This document shows, one piece after another, positions 47,070 through 55,943 of a stretch of DNA of 64,000 nt. The translations under genes and the position numbers were made by a program. Positions within the stretch are counted from its first letter, which is position 1; each line of letters opens with the position of its first letter. The notes below the pieces were generated by a model. It was not told the DNA's origin. It worked only from the letters and a program-made list of their open reading frames with translations, and did no database searches. This DNA comes from an uncultured Verrucomicrobiota bacterium (GTDB lineage: Bacteria; Verrucomicrobiota; Verrucomicrobiia; Opitutales; Opitutaceae), in the NCBI GenBank assembly GCA_903869675.1, contig CAIQAB010000029.1:32978-96977 (forward strand), written 5' to 3'.

Positions 47070-48542
47070 GTGTCCGACACCCCGCTCCACTTCCAAACCG
47101 TCGCCGAGCTGTCCGCCTCGCTCGCGGCCGGCTCGCTCACCTCCGTCACACTCACTGAGGCCGTCATCGCCCGCACCCTCGCGGTCGAGGGTCAAGTGCA
47201 GGCGTTCAACTCCCATGACCGCGCAAGCTCACTCGAGCAGGCCCGGGCCTCCGACGCCCGGCGCACCGCCGGCCGCCCACTGGGTCCGCTGGATGGCATA
47301 CCCATCGGTCTCAAGGATGTGATCGCGGTCCGCGACCAACCGCTCACCGCCTCGTCCAAAATCCTCGGCACTTTTGTCAGCCCCTACGACGCCACCGTGA
47401 CGACCCGTCTCCGAGACGCCGGCATGATTCTTTGGGGACGCCTCAACATGGACGAGTTTGCGATGGGTTCCTCGACCGAAAATTCGGCCACCCGCATCAC
47501 CGCCAACCCCCACGACCTGACCCGGATTCCCGGCGGCTCCTCGGGCGGCAGCGCTGCCGCCTTGGCCGCCGGCCAGCTCCCCGCCACCCTCGGTTCCGAC
47601 ACCGGCGGCTCGATCCGCCAGCCCGCCGCCCTTTGCGGCGTGGTCGGACTCAAGCCCACCTATGGCCGCGTGTCGCGCTACGGCCTCATCGCCTACGCTT
47701 CCTCACTCGATCAAATCGGCCCCTTCGGTCGCACCGTGGAGGACGTCGCGATGCTGCTCCAGGCAATCGCGGGGGCCGACGACCGCGACTCCACCTCGTT
47801 CCACACCCCCGTGCCTGATTACCGTGCCGCCCTGTCGGCACCCCGTGAACGCCCCTGGCGCATCGGCATACCCAAAGAATATTTCGGGGCCGGGTTGGAC
47901 CCCGAGGTCGCCGCCGCCGTGCAAACCGCCATTGCCCATTATCAGGCGCTCGGCGCCGAGATCTGCGAAGTCTCGCTGCCCCACACCGAATACGCCCTCG
48001 CCGCCTACTACATTATCGCCACCGCCGAAGCCTCCTCAAACCTAGCCCGCTTCGACGGCGTGCGCTACGGCCATCGCAGCGCCGAGGCGGAGACCTTGCT
48101 CGACATCTACTTCAAATCCCGCGCCGAGGGCTTCGGCTCCGAGGTGAAGCTGCGCATCATTCTCGGGACCTACGTTCTCAGTTCGGGCTACTACGACGCT
48201 TACTACGGTCGTGCCCAGAAAGTCCGCACCCTCATCCGCGAGGATTTCATCCGCGCCTTCGACAAGGTAGACGTCCTCCTGACTCCCACCGCGCCCACCC
48301 CCGCCTTTAAACGCGGGGAAAAATCCGCCGACCCGCTGGCGATGTATCTGGCGGATATCTACACCATCGGCGTGAACCTTGCCGGACTGCCCGCGATCAG
48401 CGTGCCCTGCGGCTTCACCACCGCCGGACTGCCCATCGGCCTGCAACTCATCGGCCGCCCCTTCGCCGAGGCCGACCTCCTCGCCGCCGCCCACGCCTAC
48501 GACTCCGCCCACGCCTGGTCCAAGCGCACCCCGAACCTCTAA
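47070..48542 (+). CDS. gatA: Asp-tRNA(Asn)/Glu-tRNA(Gln) amidotransferase subunit A
   Basis: 490 residues from a GTG. Amidase-signature family with the catalytic Ser-cisSer-Lys set: Lys in '[15 protein letters not shown]', the serines in '[11 protein letters not shown]' and '[14 protein letters not shown]'. C-terminal '[20 protein letters not shown]' is typical. It releases ammonia from glutamine for transamidation by GatB. An in-frame extension upstream of the GTG looks non-coding. Confidence 0.97.
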   Translation: MSDTPLHFQTVAELSASLAAGSLTSVTLTEAVIARTLAVEGQVQAFNSHDRASSLEQARASDARRTAGRPLGPLDGIPIGLKDVIAVRDQPLTASSKILGTFVSPYDATVTTRLRDAGMILWGRLNMDEFAMGSSTENSATRITANPHDLTRIPGGSSGGSAAALAAGQLPATLGSDTGGSIRQPAALCGVVGLKPTYGRVSRYGLIAYASSLDQIGPFGRTVEDVAMLLQAIAGADDRDSTSFHTPVPDYRAALSAPRERPWRIGIPKEYFGAGLDPEVAAAVQTAIAHYQALGAEICEVSLPHTEYALAAYYIIATAEASSNLARFDGVRYGHRSAEAETLLDIYFKSRAEGFGSEVKLRIILGTYVLSSGYYDAYYGRAQKVRTLIREDFIRAFDKVDVLLTPTAPTPAFKRGEKSADPLAMYLADIYTIGVNLAGLPAISVPCGFTTAGLPIGLQLIGRPFAEADLLAAAHAYDSAHAWSKRTPNL

Positions 48543-48553
48543 TTTTCACCCAC

Positions 48554-48586
48554 TTAAATCGGGTTAACTTAATCCGCCTGATTTAA
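48554..48586. repeat. Short inverted repeat between gatA and gatB
   Basis: TTAAATCGGG (48554-48563) and CCTGATTTAA (48577-48586) are inverted copies with one mismatch around a 13-base AT-rich centre. There is no T run, so a terminator is unlikely. It may be a protein-binding site or a small repeat. Confidence 0.4.
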
Positions 48587-48626
48587 TCCCGGAGTTCCAG
48601 CTTTTCACATTCCCCCGCCTTATCTG

Positions 48627-50099
48627 ATGCAATACGAAGCCGTCATCGGTCTTGAAGTCCACGTGCAGATCAAGACCCGCTCCAAGATGTTCACGCGCGC
48701 CGCCGCCGGCTACGGCCGACCCGAGAATACTCTCACCGATCCTGTCGTGCTCGCCCTGCCCGGCGCCCTGCCGGTGATGAACCGCGCCGCCGTCGACGCC
48801 ATCATCAAGGCCGGGCTGATGCTCGGCTGCGCCATCGCGCCAGTCTGCAAGTGGGACCGCAAAAACTACTTTTACCCCGATAGCCCGAAGAACTACCAAA
48901 TCTCGCAATACGACCAACCCATCTGCGCCGGCGGCGCGGTGGAGATCGAGCTGCCCGGCCCCGCCCGCAATGTCATGGGGGAGCACAAATCCATCCCGCT
49001 CACCCGGATCCACCTCGAGGAGGACGTCGGTAAACTCAACCACGGCGCCGGCGGCTCGCTGATCGACTACAACCGAGCCGGCACCCCTTTGATGGAGATC
49101 GTATCCGATCCCGCCCTACGCTCCGCCGAGGAGGCCTACGCCTACCTGCAATCGCTGCGCACCAGCATAGTCTACGCCGGCATTTCCGACTGCGACATGG
49201 AGAAAGGGCAGCTCCGCTGCGACGCCAACGTATCCATCCGCCCGGTCGGCGAGACGCGCCTGGGGACGAAGGTCGAGTTAAAGAACCTTAACTCCATCGC
49301 CTTCGTGCGCGATGGCATCGCCCACGAGATCGCCCGGCAGCTCGCCGTCGTGAAAGCCGGCGGCGTGATCGTGCAGGAGACGCGCGACTACGACGGACTG
49401 ACCGGCACCAGCCAGTCACTCCGCTCAAAGGAGATGGCGCACGACTACCGTTATTTTCCCGACCCCGATCTGATGCCGGTGAAGGTCGATGCCGCCTGGC
49501 AGGCTCGCCTCGCCGCCGAGCTGCCCGAACGCCCCTTCGACCGGCAGCGGCGATTCATGGCCCCCGAGACCGCGGGCGGCTACGGCCTGCCCTACACCCT
49601 GGCCAGCGTGCTCGTCCCCGACCGAGAGCTCTCCGACTGGTTCGAAGTCGCCGCCAAGCTCGCCGGCCCCGCGCTCGCCCAGCCCGTGGGCAACTGGATA
49701 GTCAATGACCTCCAACGTGAACTCGCCGCATCCAGCGCCGCACTCACCGACGCCAAAATCACGCCCGCCACGCTCGCCGGTCTGGTGAAACTCATCGCCA
49801 CCGGCACGCTCCTGCAAAATGCCGCCAAGGCGGTTTTTGCGGAAATGTTTTCATCCGGGGAGTCCCCCGCCGCGATCGTCGACCGGCTCGGCCTCGCCAC
49901 CGCGCCCACTGATTCTAACGAGCTCGAAAACTGGTGCCGGGAGAGCATCGCCGCCAACGCCAAGTCCGTAGCCGAGTTTAAATCCGGCAAAGAAAGCGCG
50001 CTCAACGGACTCAAGGGCCCGGTCATGAAAGCCGCGAAGGGTAAAGCCAACCCGAAGACGGTCGACGAAACCCTGCGCCGACTACTCGCCTCCGGCTAA
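48627..50099 (+). CDS. gatB: Asp-tRNA(Asn)/Glu-tRNA(Gln) amidotransferase subunit B
   Basis: 490 residues. Family start 'YEAVIGLEVHVQIKTRSKMF', 'NYFYPDSPKNYQISQYDQPI', 'HLEEDVGKLNHG' and 'IDYNRAGTPLMEIVSDP' form the kinase/amidotransferase cradle. A helical and a YqeY-like tail domain follow at about 300-490. It activates and amidates the mischarged tRNA with ammonia from GatA. It lies 84 bases after gatA. Confidence 0.97.
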   Translation: MQYEAVIGLEVHVQIKTRSKMFTRAAAGYGRPENTLTDPVVLALPGALPVMNRAAVDAIIKAGLMLGCAIAPVCKWDRKNYFYPDSPKNYQISQYDQPICAGGAVEIELPGPARNVMGEHKSIPLTRIHLEEDVGKLNHGAGGSLIDYNRAGTPLMEIVSDPALRSAEEAYAYLQSLRTSIVYAGISDCDMEKGQLRCDANVSIRPVGETRLGTKVELKNLNSIAFVRDGIAHEIARQLAVVKAGGVIVQETRDYDGLTGTSQSLRSKEMAHDYRYFPDPDLMPVKVDAAWQARLAAELPERPFDRQRRFMAPETAGGYGLPYTLASVLVPDRELSDWFEVAAKLAGPALAQPVGNWIVNDLQRELAASSAALTDAKITPATLAGLVKLIATGTLLQNAAKAVFAEMFSSGESPAAIVDRLGLATAPTDSNELENWCRESIAANAKSVAEFKSGKESALNGLKGPVMKAAKGKANPKTVDETLRRLLASG

Positions 50100-50198
50100 C
50101 CCGCCGGCCCGCGCAAACCTTCAAGGCTGTTCCGCCAAAAGCCGCCCGAGAAGACGCAGAAGTTTGCACCCCGCCAGTCGTTCCGCTTTCATGGTCCC

Positions 50199-50939
50199 AT
50201 GAAGCGCCCCATTACCCCGGTCTCACGTCGGCAGGTTTTACAATCGCTAGGCCTCGGCGCCGCCGTGCTTGCCTTCATCCGACCCCAGGCTTTTGGCGCC
50301 CTTCCGCCCAGCTCCGAAGCGACCCTCCAGCCCTTTACACTGCCTCCTTTGGGCTATGCTTACGATGCCCTCGGGCCCTACATCGATGCGAAGACGATGG
50401 AGATCCACCACACCAAACACCATCAGGCCTACATCAATGCCGCCAACAAGGCCCTGGAGTCCCGGCCCGACTTACGCGAACTGTCCGCCGAACAAATCAT
50501 CGCCCGTATCAACGCCTTCGAGGAACCCCTCCGCACCACCCTTCGCAACCACGTCGGTGGACACCTGAACCACAGCTTTTTCTGGAAAATCCTCGCCGCC
50601 CCGACCGACTACCCGGCGGGCCCGTTGCAAGCCGCCATCGCCGGACGCTTCGGCTCACTCGATGCCTTTCAAAAAGAGTTCACCTCCGCTTGCCTGGCTC
50701 GCTTCGGCAGCGGGTGGTGCTGGCTGATCGTAAAGGACGGCGAACTGGATATCATCACCACCCCCAATCAAGACACCCCGCTCCTCGAGCGATGCCAGCC
50801 CCTCATCGCGCTGGATTTGTGGGAACACGCTTACTACCTGAATTACCAAAACCGACGCTACGATTACGTGCAGGCCTTCTGGAAAGTGCTGAACTGGAAC
50901 ACCGCAGAGGCCCTCTACACCGCCGGCGGCTCGCTCTAA
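50199..50939 (+). CDS. Exported Fe/Mn superoxide dismutase
   Basis: 246 residues: an N-terminal twin-arginine-type signal ('[18 protein letters not shown]', about 9-26), then a complete Fe/Mn SOD. Metal ligands are His70 ('EIHHTKHHQ'), His125 ('[10 protein letters not shown]'), and the Asp and His of 'LDLWEHAYY'. It dismutates superoxide, and the signal predicts export of the folded, metal-loaded enzyme to the periplasm. It converges on a Fur-family gene, which suggests joint involvement in metal or oxidative stress. Fe or Mn preference cannot be told. Confidence 0.9.
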   Translation: MKRPITPVSRRQVLQSLGLGAAVLAFIRPQAFGALPPSSEATLQPFTLPPLGYAYDALGPYIDAKTMEIHHTKHHQAYINAANKALESRPDLRELSAEQIIARINAFEEPLRTTLRNHVGGHLNHSFFWKILAAPTDYPAGPLQAAIAGRFGSLDAFQKEFTSACLARFGSGWCWLIVKDGELDIITTPNQDTPLLERCQPLIALDLWEHAYYLNYQNRRYDYVQAFWKVLNWNTAEALYTAGGSL

Positions 50940-50997
50940 ACCTCCGCCCGCTTTTTCCGCACCCTGCCAGCCTGCCCCTGCTCGCGAGCCACACCGA

Positions 50998-51016
50998 CTG
51001 AGGCCCCTGGCCTCAG
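50998..51016. terminator. Hairpin between sod and the convergent fur-like gene
   Basis: An 8-base perfect stem CTGAGGCC/GGCCTCAG with a CCT loop overlaps the stop codon of the minus-strand gene. T runs are absent, so its strength as a terminator is doubtful. Confidence 0.35.
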
Positions 51017-51546
51017 ATCTTCACCTGCCTGTTACGGGATCCGAGCGCCACTGCTCCACCGGTATTCTTGGCGAAAAATTCCAGCACATGAGTCACATTT
51101 TCGTAACCATTTGCCCGCAGTTGCTGCTCAACCGCACCAATCAACTCGGCCAGACGCGTGCTAGTTGCCGTATCAAGTGCCTGAATATCACCAGTTTCCT
51201 TCGATACGACATGATAAACCGCATCATTGCGGTCGCTTAGCTGATGAAGACTCGTGCCGTTATGCAGGAACGAGCGCCGCACGATACCGATGTCCTCAAA
51301 CGCACCCAAACAACGATAAACCGTCACAAGATCACACGATTTGCCGTCAAGCTGGGTATGAATCTTTTCGATACTGATGGGCTGAACGCTGTTAATCAAT
51401 ATGTTGATTATAGCGATACGCGGTTGGGTAATGCGTAAGCCCGCCCCGCGCAGGCGGTCGCAAGCAAGCGAAAGCCGCGACCCGACCGCTTCGTGGTCGT
51501 CTGCAGAACCGTTCAGGGGATGATTGGTCTGAGTCGAAGATATCAT
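51013..51546 (-). CDS. Fur-family transcriptional regulator lacking the structural cysteine pair
   Basis: 177 residues: a winged-helix DNA-binding domain with the Fur pattern 'AGLRITQPRIAIINILI' and 'SCDLVTVYRCLGAFEDIGIV', then the dimerisation domain. Where most Fur proteins have H-x-x-C-x-x-C-G, this one has 'HVVSKETGDIQ', so the structural zinc cysteines are replaced. His residues of the regulatory site are only partly kept. It may sense another signal or be zinc-independent. A palindrome overlapping its own likely promoter suggests autoregulation. It converges on sod. Confidence 0.85.
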   Translation of the reverse strand: MISSTQTNHPLNGSADDHEAVGSRLSLACDRLRGAGLRITQPRIAIINILINSVQPISIEKIHTQLDGKSCDLVTVYRCLGAFEDIGIVRRSFLHNGTSLHQLSDRNDAVYHVVSKETGDIQALDTATSTRLAELIGAVEQQLRANGYENVTHVLEFFAKNTGGAVALGSRNRQVKI

Positions 51547-51580
51547 AGGATAATAAGAAATAAATAAACAAAACAGCCTG

Positions 51581-51599
51581 TTACAATTCTAACATGTAA
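51581..51599 (-). promoter_or_regulatory. Candidate Fur-family operator over an extended -10 promoter
   Basis: TTACA-N9-TGTAA is a 19-base palindrome. On the minus strand it covers TGTTAGAAT, an extended -10-like sequence (TGnTAGAAT), about 35 bases before the regulator's start. The length matches a Fur-type box. Confidence 0.45.
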
Positions 51600-51637
51600 A
51601 TTGAAAAAGCTGCATTTTTCTAGCAGGATCTTGTGAA

Positions 51638-51666
51638 TTAACATCCCCTGATACACGGTGTAAATT
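51638..51666 (+). promoter_or_regulatory. Candidate promoter for the Minf_1886-type gene
   Basis: TTAACA (51638-51643), a 17-base spacer and TAAATT (51661-51666) lie 66 bases before the ATG, inside the AT-rich divergent gap. Confidence 0.45.
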
Positions 51667-51732
51667 TTTAACAATCAACACTCGGCGAAGCATTGCACCG
51701 GGTGATATTCCTGCCTTCACTCTATCTCTAAA

Positions 51733-52164
51733 ATGGCCGATTTAGACTTTGCACAAATTGTCACCCTGATCCGCAAAGAAGATCCGCGGTTTGATCGGCA
51801 GGCCTATAAGTTCGTGTGCGACGGCTTGGAGCACGCGGTCAAGGAGCTGAAAAAAAAGGACGCCGCCCGCGCCAAAATCTCCCGGCATGTGAGCGGCCAA
51901 GAGCTCTCCGAAGGCCTGCGCACCTACGCCCTCGATCAATTCGGCCCGCTGACCAAGACCGTGTTGAATTCCTGGGGTTTGCACGAAACCATTCATTTCG
52001 GCGACATCGTTTATAACCTAATAGAATATAATATGTTCAGTAAAACCGAGGCCGACCGGCGGGAGGATTTCTTGGATGTTTTCGACTTCGACACCGCCTT
52101 TGTTACCCCTTTCCAGCCCCGGGCTCGCAGGCTGCCGATGCCGAGCTTTGCAGAAAGCGAATAA
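51733..52164 (+). CDS. Minf_1886-type protein (Verrucomicrobia/Planctomycetes-specific)
   Basis: 143 residues with the family core: 'LIRKEDPRFDRQAYKFVCDG', 'HVSGQELSEGLRTYALDQFG' and 'LNSWGLHETIHFGDIVYNLI'. These match the conserved hypothetical family restricted to Verrucomicrobia and Planctomycetes. The protein is soluble and mostly helical, without known catalytic motifs. Function unknown. It supports the assignment of the organism. Confidence 0.85.
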   Translation: MADLDFAQIVTLIRKEDPRFDRQAYKFVCDGLEHAVKELKKKDAARAKISRHVSGQELSEGLRTYALDQFGPLTKTVLNSWGLHETIHFGDIVYNLIEYNMFSKTEADRREDFLDVFDFDTAFVTPFQPRARRLPMPSFAESE

Positions 52165-52211
52165 GCGGGACCGCACCAGCCCGACCTTGCTCCACCCCCA
52201 AGTCCGCAACC

Positions 52212-54773
52212 ATGCCCTCCCTGCTTACGCCCGCTGACCAACGCCTGCTTGAACGCCTCTGGGCGCAACCCGTCCACCGTGTCGAACTGCCCAATGGCGT
52301 AGTCGTCCTAGTCCAGCCCGACGACGCCGCGCCCGTAGTATCCGTCCAGGTCTGGGTCCGCACCGGGAGCCAGCACGAAGGCGCCCTGCTGGGCGCTGGC
52401 CTCTCCCACTACCTCGAGCACCTCCTGTTTAAAGGGACGCCGACCCGCGCCGGCCGCGAGATCTCCGCGACCGTCCAGGCCCACGGCGGCTCGATCAACG
52501 CCTACACCACCTACGATCGCACCGTCTACCACATAGACCTGCCCGCGCCCCACCTGGAAATCGCGGTCGATCTGCTCGCCGACATGGCCCTGCGCAGCAC
52601 TTTGCCGGCCGAGGAGGTGGCGCGCGAACGCGACGTCATCCTGCGGGAGATTGCCATGGGTGATGATGATCACGATCGCCGCCACTGGGACGCCCTCGCC
52701 CGCACCGTGTTCAAACAACACCCCCTGCGCGAGCCCGTGATCGGCCACCGCGATGTGTTCTCCGCCGTCACCCGCGACGAACTGCTGGCGTATTACCAAG
52801 AACGCTACGCACCCAACAACCTAGTGGTCGTGGTCGCCGGCGATGTCTCCGCCGAAACTGCCCGCGCGAGTGTGGAAAAACACTTCGGCGCCGCGCCCCG
52901 CCGACGCCTCGCTCCGGTCTTTCAGCCCTCCGAGCCCACCCAGCTCGCACCCCGCATCTACCGCGAGACCGGCGAGGTCGAGCAATCACGCGGCGCCCTC
53001 GCCTGGCCCACCGTCGCCCTCACCCACCCCGACGCTCCCTTGCTCGACCTGCTGGCAGTCGTCATCGGCTACGGCGACAGTTCTCCACTCTGGCGAGAGC
53101 TACGCGAGAAACGCCGCCTCGTGCACAGTATCGACGCCCACCACTGGTCCCCGGGCGAAGCCGGACTCTTCGCGCTCTTCTTTACCTGCGATCCAGACAA
53201 ACGTGCCGCCGCTGAAAAAGCCGCCCGCGCCGAGTTGGACCGCTTGTCGGAAAAAGGCGGCTTCACCCGCGCCGAACTCGCCCGCGCCGTGCGCCAACTC
53301 GTCGTCGGCGAAATCGGCGGCCGCAAGACCGTATCGCGCCGCGCCGCCCGCCTCGGCTCGGCCGAAGTCATAGCCGGCGACCTCGACTTCAGCCGCACCT
53401 GGTTCGCACGCGTCGCCCGGGCCACCCCGAGCGACCTCCGCCGCGTGCTGCGAGAATGGCTGATCCCCGCCCGCGAAAACACCGTCTCGCTCGACCCCAT
53501 CTCCAAACCCGCGACGAAAAAATCCGGCGTCGCCGCCCGAAAACCCGCGCCGACTTGGAAACTAAAGACTCTGCCCAACGGTGTGCGTCTGCTCCTGCGC
53601 CGCGATGACCGCCAGCCCAACCTCCACCTTCACCTGCTCTGCGAAGGTGGCCCGCTCCACGAGACCCCTGGCAAACGCGGCGCCTCCGCCCTGCTCGCCA
53701 CCCTGCTGACCAAGGACACCGCCACGCGCGACGCCGCGGCGGTAGCCGCCGCCATCGAGGCGGTCGGCGGCAGCTTTTCACCCCTCCCGGGCAACAATAC
53801 CCTCGGCCTCGCCCTGGAAGTCCTGCCCGGCGACGCCGCTCTCGCGGTTGAGTTGCTGCGCGACGCCGTGCTCACCCCGGCCTTCGCCCCGCGCACCTTT
53901 GCCGTCGAGCGCGACGCCGAACTCGCCCAGCTGCAGCAAGACGAGGACGACGTCGTCACCGCCGGCCACCGCCTCGCCCGCGCCCGGTTTTTCGGCTCAC
54001 ATCCCCTCGCTCTCGACGCCCACGGAGACCGCGCGGGCGTAGCCGCCCTCAAACCCGCCGACTTGCGCGCCCTGTGGGCCAAACTCTGCGTCGGCGGCAA
54101 CATGGTCCTCACCGTCGCCGGTGATTTTGAAGAGAAGAAACTCGTGCCCGCGCTCTCCGCCTGGCTCGCGAAAATCCCCGCGGGCGACACCCCGGCCCGC
54201 CCCGCCCGCCACAAGCCCGCTCGAGCCGCCACCCACGCCAACGCCCGCGAATGCCAGCAGGCCCTCGTCTTCGATGCCTTCCCCGGCCCCGGCGCCCTCA
54301 ACCCAGCCGACACCGTAGCCGCGGTCCTGCACGAGATCCTGAGCGGCATGGCCGCGCGTTTGTTTGAACGGGTCCGCGAGGAAAAAGGCCTGGCCTACTT
54401 CGTCAGCGCGAGCCGCGTGGTTGGCATCGAGGACGGGATGTTCTACCTCTATGCAGGCACCCAGCCGGGCAAGGAGACGGAGGTGCTGGCCGAGTTTGAC
54501 GCCGAGCTCGCCCGGCTCGCCTCCGGAGGCATTGAGCCCGCGGAACTGGCCCGGGCCGTCACCCGCCTCCAAGCCTCGCGCCGCATGCGCCTGCAAACCA
54601 ACGCCGCGCACGCCGGCGAGGCCGCCGTCCGCCGATTGCTCGGCCTGCCTCTGGAAAGCCTCACCGAATGGGATGCCCGCCTCGCCGCCGTCGATCTGCC
54701 CGCGCTCGCCGCCTTCACCCGCACTTGGCTGGCCGCCGGCAAACGCCAGCGTCTGGTCGTGAGCCCGGGCTAG
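52212..54773 (+). CDS. M16-family zinc metallopeptidase with two fused repeats
   Basis: 853 residues, two pitrilysin/MPP-like halves. The N-terminal half has the inverted zinc motif HxxEH ('SHYLEHLLFKGT', near residue 66) and the downstream acidic ligand region 'ILREIAMGDDDHDRRHW', so it looks active. The C-terminal half has no HxxEH but keeps the substrate-binding 'RVREEKGLAYFVSA' pattern. No signal peptide is evident. Such proteins degrade peptides or process substrates in the cytoplasm or periplasm. Confidence 0.92.
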   Translation: MPSLLTPADQRLLERLWAQPVHRVELPNGVVVLVQPDDAAPVVSVQVWVRTGSQHEGALLGAGLSHYLEHLLFKGTPTRAGREISATVQAHGGSINAYTTYDRTVYHIDLPAPHLEIAVDLLADMALRSTLPAEEVARERDVILREIAMGDDDHDRRHWDALARTVFKQHPLREPVIGHRDVFSAVTRDELLAYYQERYAPNNLVVVVAGDVSAETARASVEKHFGAAPRRRLAPVFQPSEPTQLAPRIYRETGEVEQSRGALAWPTVALTHPDAPLLDLLAVVIGYGDSSPLWRELREKRRLVHSIDAHHWSPGEAGLFALFFTCDPDKRAAAEKAARAELDRLSEKGGFTRAELARAVRQLVVGEIGGRKTVSRRAARLGSAEVIAGDLDFSRTWFARVARATPSDLRRVLREWLIPARENTVSLDPISKPATKKSGVAARKPAPTWKLKTLPNGVRLLLRRDDRQPNLHLHLLCEGGPLHETPGKRGASALLATLLTKDTATRDAAAVAAAIEAVGGSFSPLPGNNTLGLALEVLPGDAALAVELLRDAVLTPAFAPRTFAVERDAELAQLQQDEDDVVTAGHRLARARFFGSHPLALDAHGDRAGVAALKPADLRALWAKLCVGGNMVLTVAGDFEEKKLVPALSAWLAKIPAGDTPARPARHKPARAATHANARECQQALVFDAFPGPGALNPADTVAAVLHEILSGMAARLFERVREEKGLAYFVSASRVVGIEDGMFYLYAGTQPGKETEVLAEFDAELARLASGGIEPAELARAVTRLQASRRMRLQTNAAHAGEAAVRRLLGLPLESLTEWDARLAAVDLPALAAFTRTWLAAGKRQRLVVSPG

Positions 54774-54806
54774 GTTATCCCCAAACTCCCTCCGCTCCCC
54801 CTCCCC

Positions 54807-55274
54807 ATGACCACCTCGTCCTTCCCGCTCCGGCTCGCCGCCGCCGGACTGCTCGCCGCCAGCGCCCTTTTGCACGCGGAAACCCCCTCGCCCGTGCCCG
54901 CCTCCGTCCTCAAACGCTACGATAAAAACAAAAACGGCGTGCTGGAACCCGCCGAGGTAACCAAGTGGGAAGCGGACAAGGCCGCCGCCCGCGCCAAATA
55001 CAAAACCGAGCGCGACGCCCTGCTCGCGAAATACGATACCAACCATGACGGTCGCCTGGATGAAGCCGAGACCGCTGACGCCAAGCTCGGCATGGAAAAA
55101 GAACGCGCCGAGCGGGTAGGCGAAAGAATCATGGCCCGCGCCGCCGCCGAAAAAGCCGCCCAAGAGGCCGAGGCGGCCAAAGCCGCCGCCCCGGCCACTC
55201 CCACCGCTTCCCCTGCGCCAGAAAAAACCACCGCGCCCAGTATGACCGAGGGCGGCGACACGATGATGCAGTGA
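54807..55274 (+). CDS. Secreted EF-hand protein
   Basis: 155 residues: a signal peptide ('LRLAAAGLLAASALLHAE'), then two EF-hand-like loops ('DKNKNGVLEPAE' and 'DTNHDGRLDEAE') with the acidic positions in place. An Ala/Glu-rich helical tail ending 'MTEGGDTMMQ' follows. It probably binds calcium in the periplasm. I know no specific role. It follows the M16 peptidase gene by 33 bases and may share its transcript. Confidence 0.7.
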   Translation: MTTSSFPLRLAAAGLLAASALLHAETPSPVPASVLKRYDKNKNGVLEPAEVTKWEADKAAARAKYKTERDALLAKYDTNHDGRLDEAETADAKLGMEKERAERVGERIMARAAAEKAAQEAEAAKAAAPATPTASPAPEKTTAPSMTEGGDTMMQ

Positions 55275-55305
55275 GCGCCCCCCAAGCGCACCCCTTTAAA
55301 AAATG

Positions 55306-55776
55306 TCTGATCCCGGGGCTGTAAGCCGGGTTATGTAGCCGGCGCGTCGCCGCGCCGGTTGACGACCATTTCTCTCAACGCCGGCCTTGCGACCGGCCTG
55401 CCCGCCCCTCGCTTGCGCGGGGGCGGATGCGGCATACCCGCGACCATTGGACGAGCCGCCCGGTCGCCTATTTTGCCTTGCACCGGACGGGGTTTACCGT
55501 GCCGCCGATCTCACGATCGACGCGGTGGGCTCTTACCCCACCTTTTCACCCTTACCCTCGGGTTTCCCCTCGGGCGGTATATTCTCTGTGGCACTTTCCG
55601 TCGACGCACCTTGACGCGCGCCGCCTGGACTTGGCCCTTGCGGACCTCGGCCAGCATCCTGCCCTGCGGTGTCCGGACTTTCCTCTCCGACGAGGTTCTC
55701 TGCCGGACGCGGGCGCTTAACCCGCGTCTTGGGATGCGAAAGAACGTCGGAGCGGCCATCCACCCCGGGATCAGGC
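55306..55776 (-). ncRNA. rnpB: RNase P RNA, bacterial type A
   Basis: Minus strand. The universal 5' core GAGGAAAGTCCGGAC is at 55671-55685. Downstream come segments with the classic rnpB look ('GTGCCACAGAG', 'GGGTGAAAAGGTG', 'GGTAAACCC'), and near the 3' end 'AACCCGGCTTACAG'. A perfect 12-base P1 helix joins 55307-55318 and 55763-55774, which sets the ends. About 89 bases precede the GAGGAAAG core, more than in E. coli, so the P2/P3 region is extended. The RNA processes tRNA 5' ends. Confidence 0.93.
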
Positions 55777-55841
55777 ACGCAGTCTTTCCCATCCCTCCCC
55801 GCGCTTCAATCCGATTAAAAAACCGAAACCGGCGCAGCTGA

Positions 55842-55908
55842 ACCACGGACCACCCGGATGAACACGGATTGGCGGTCTGTATCCGTGCCCATCCGTGAAA
55901 TCCGTGGT
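55842..55908. repeat. Nested palindromic 'ccacggat' intergenic repeat
   Basis: The 67 bases fold into one long imperfect hairpin. ACCACGGA pairs with TCCGTGGT, CGGATG with CATCCG, and CACGGAT with ATCCGTG around the loop TGGCGGTCTGT. It looks like a dispersed repeat family of Verrucomicrobia intergenic DNA; that recognition is from memory. Confidence 0.7.
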
Positions 55909-55943
55909 GCGAACTTAGGTCTTAGGTCAATATGCCGACGGCC

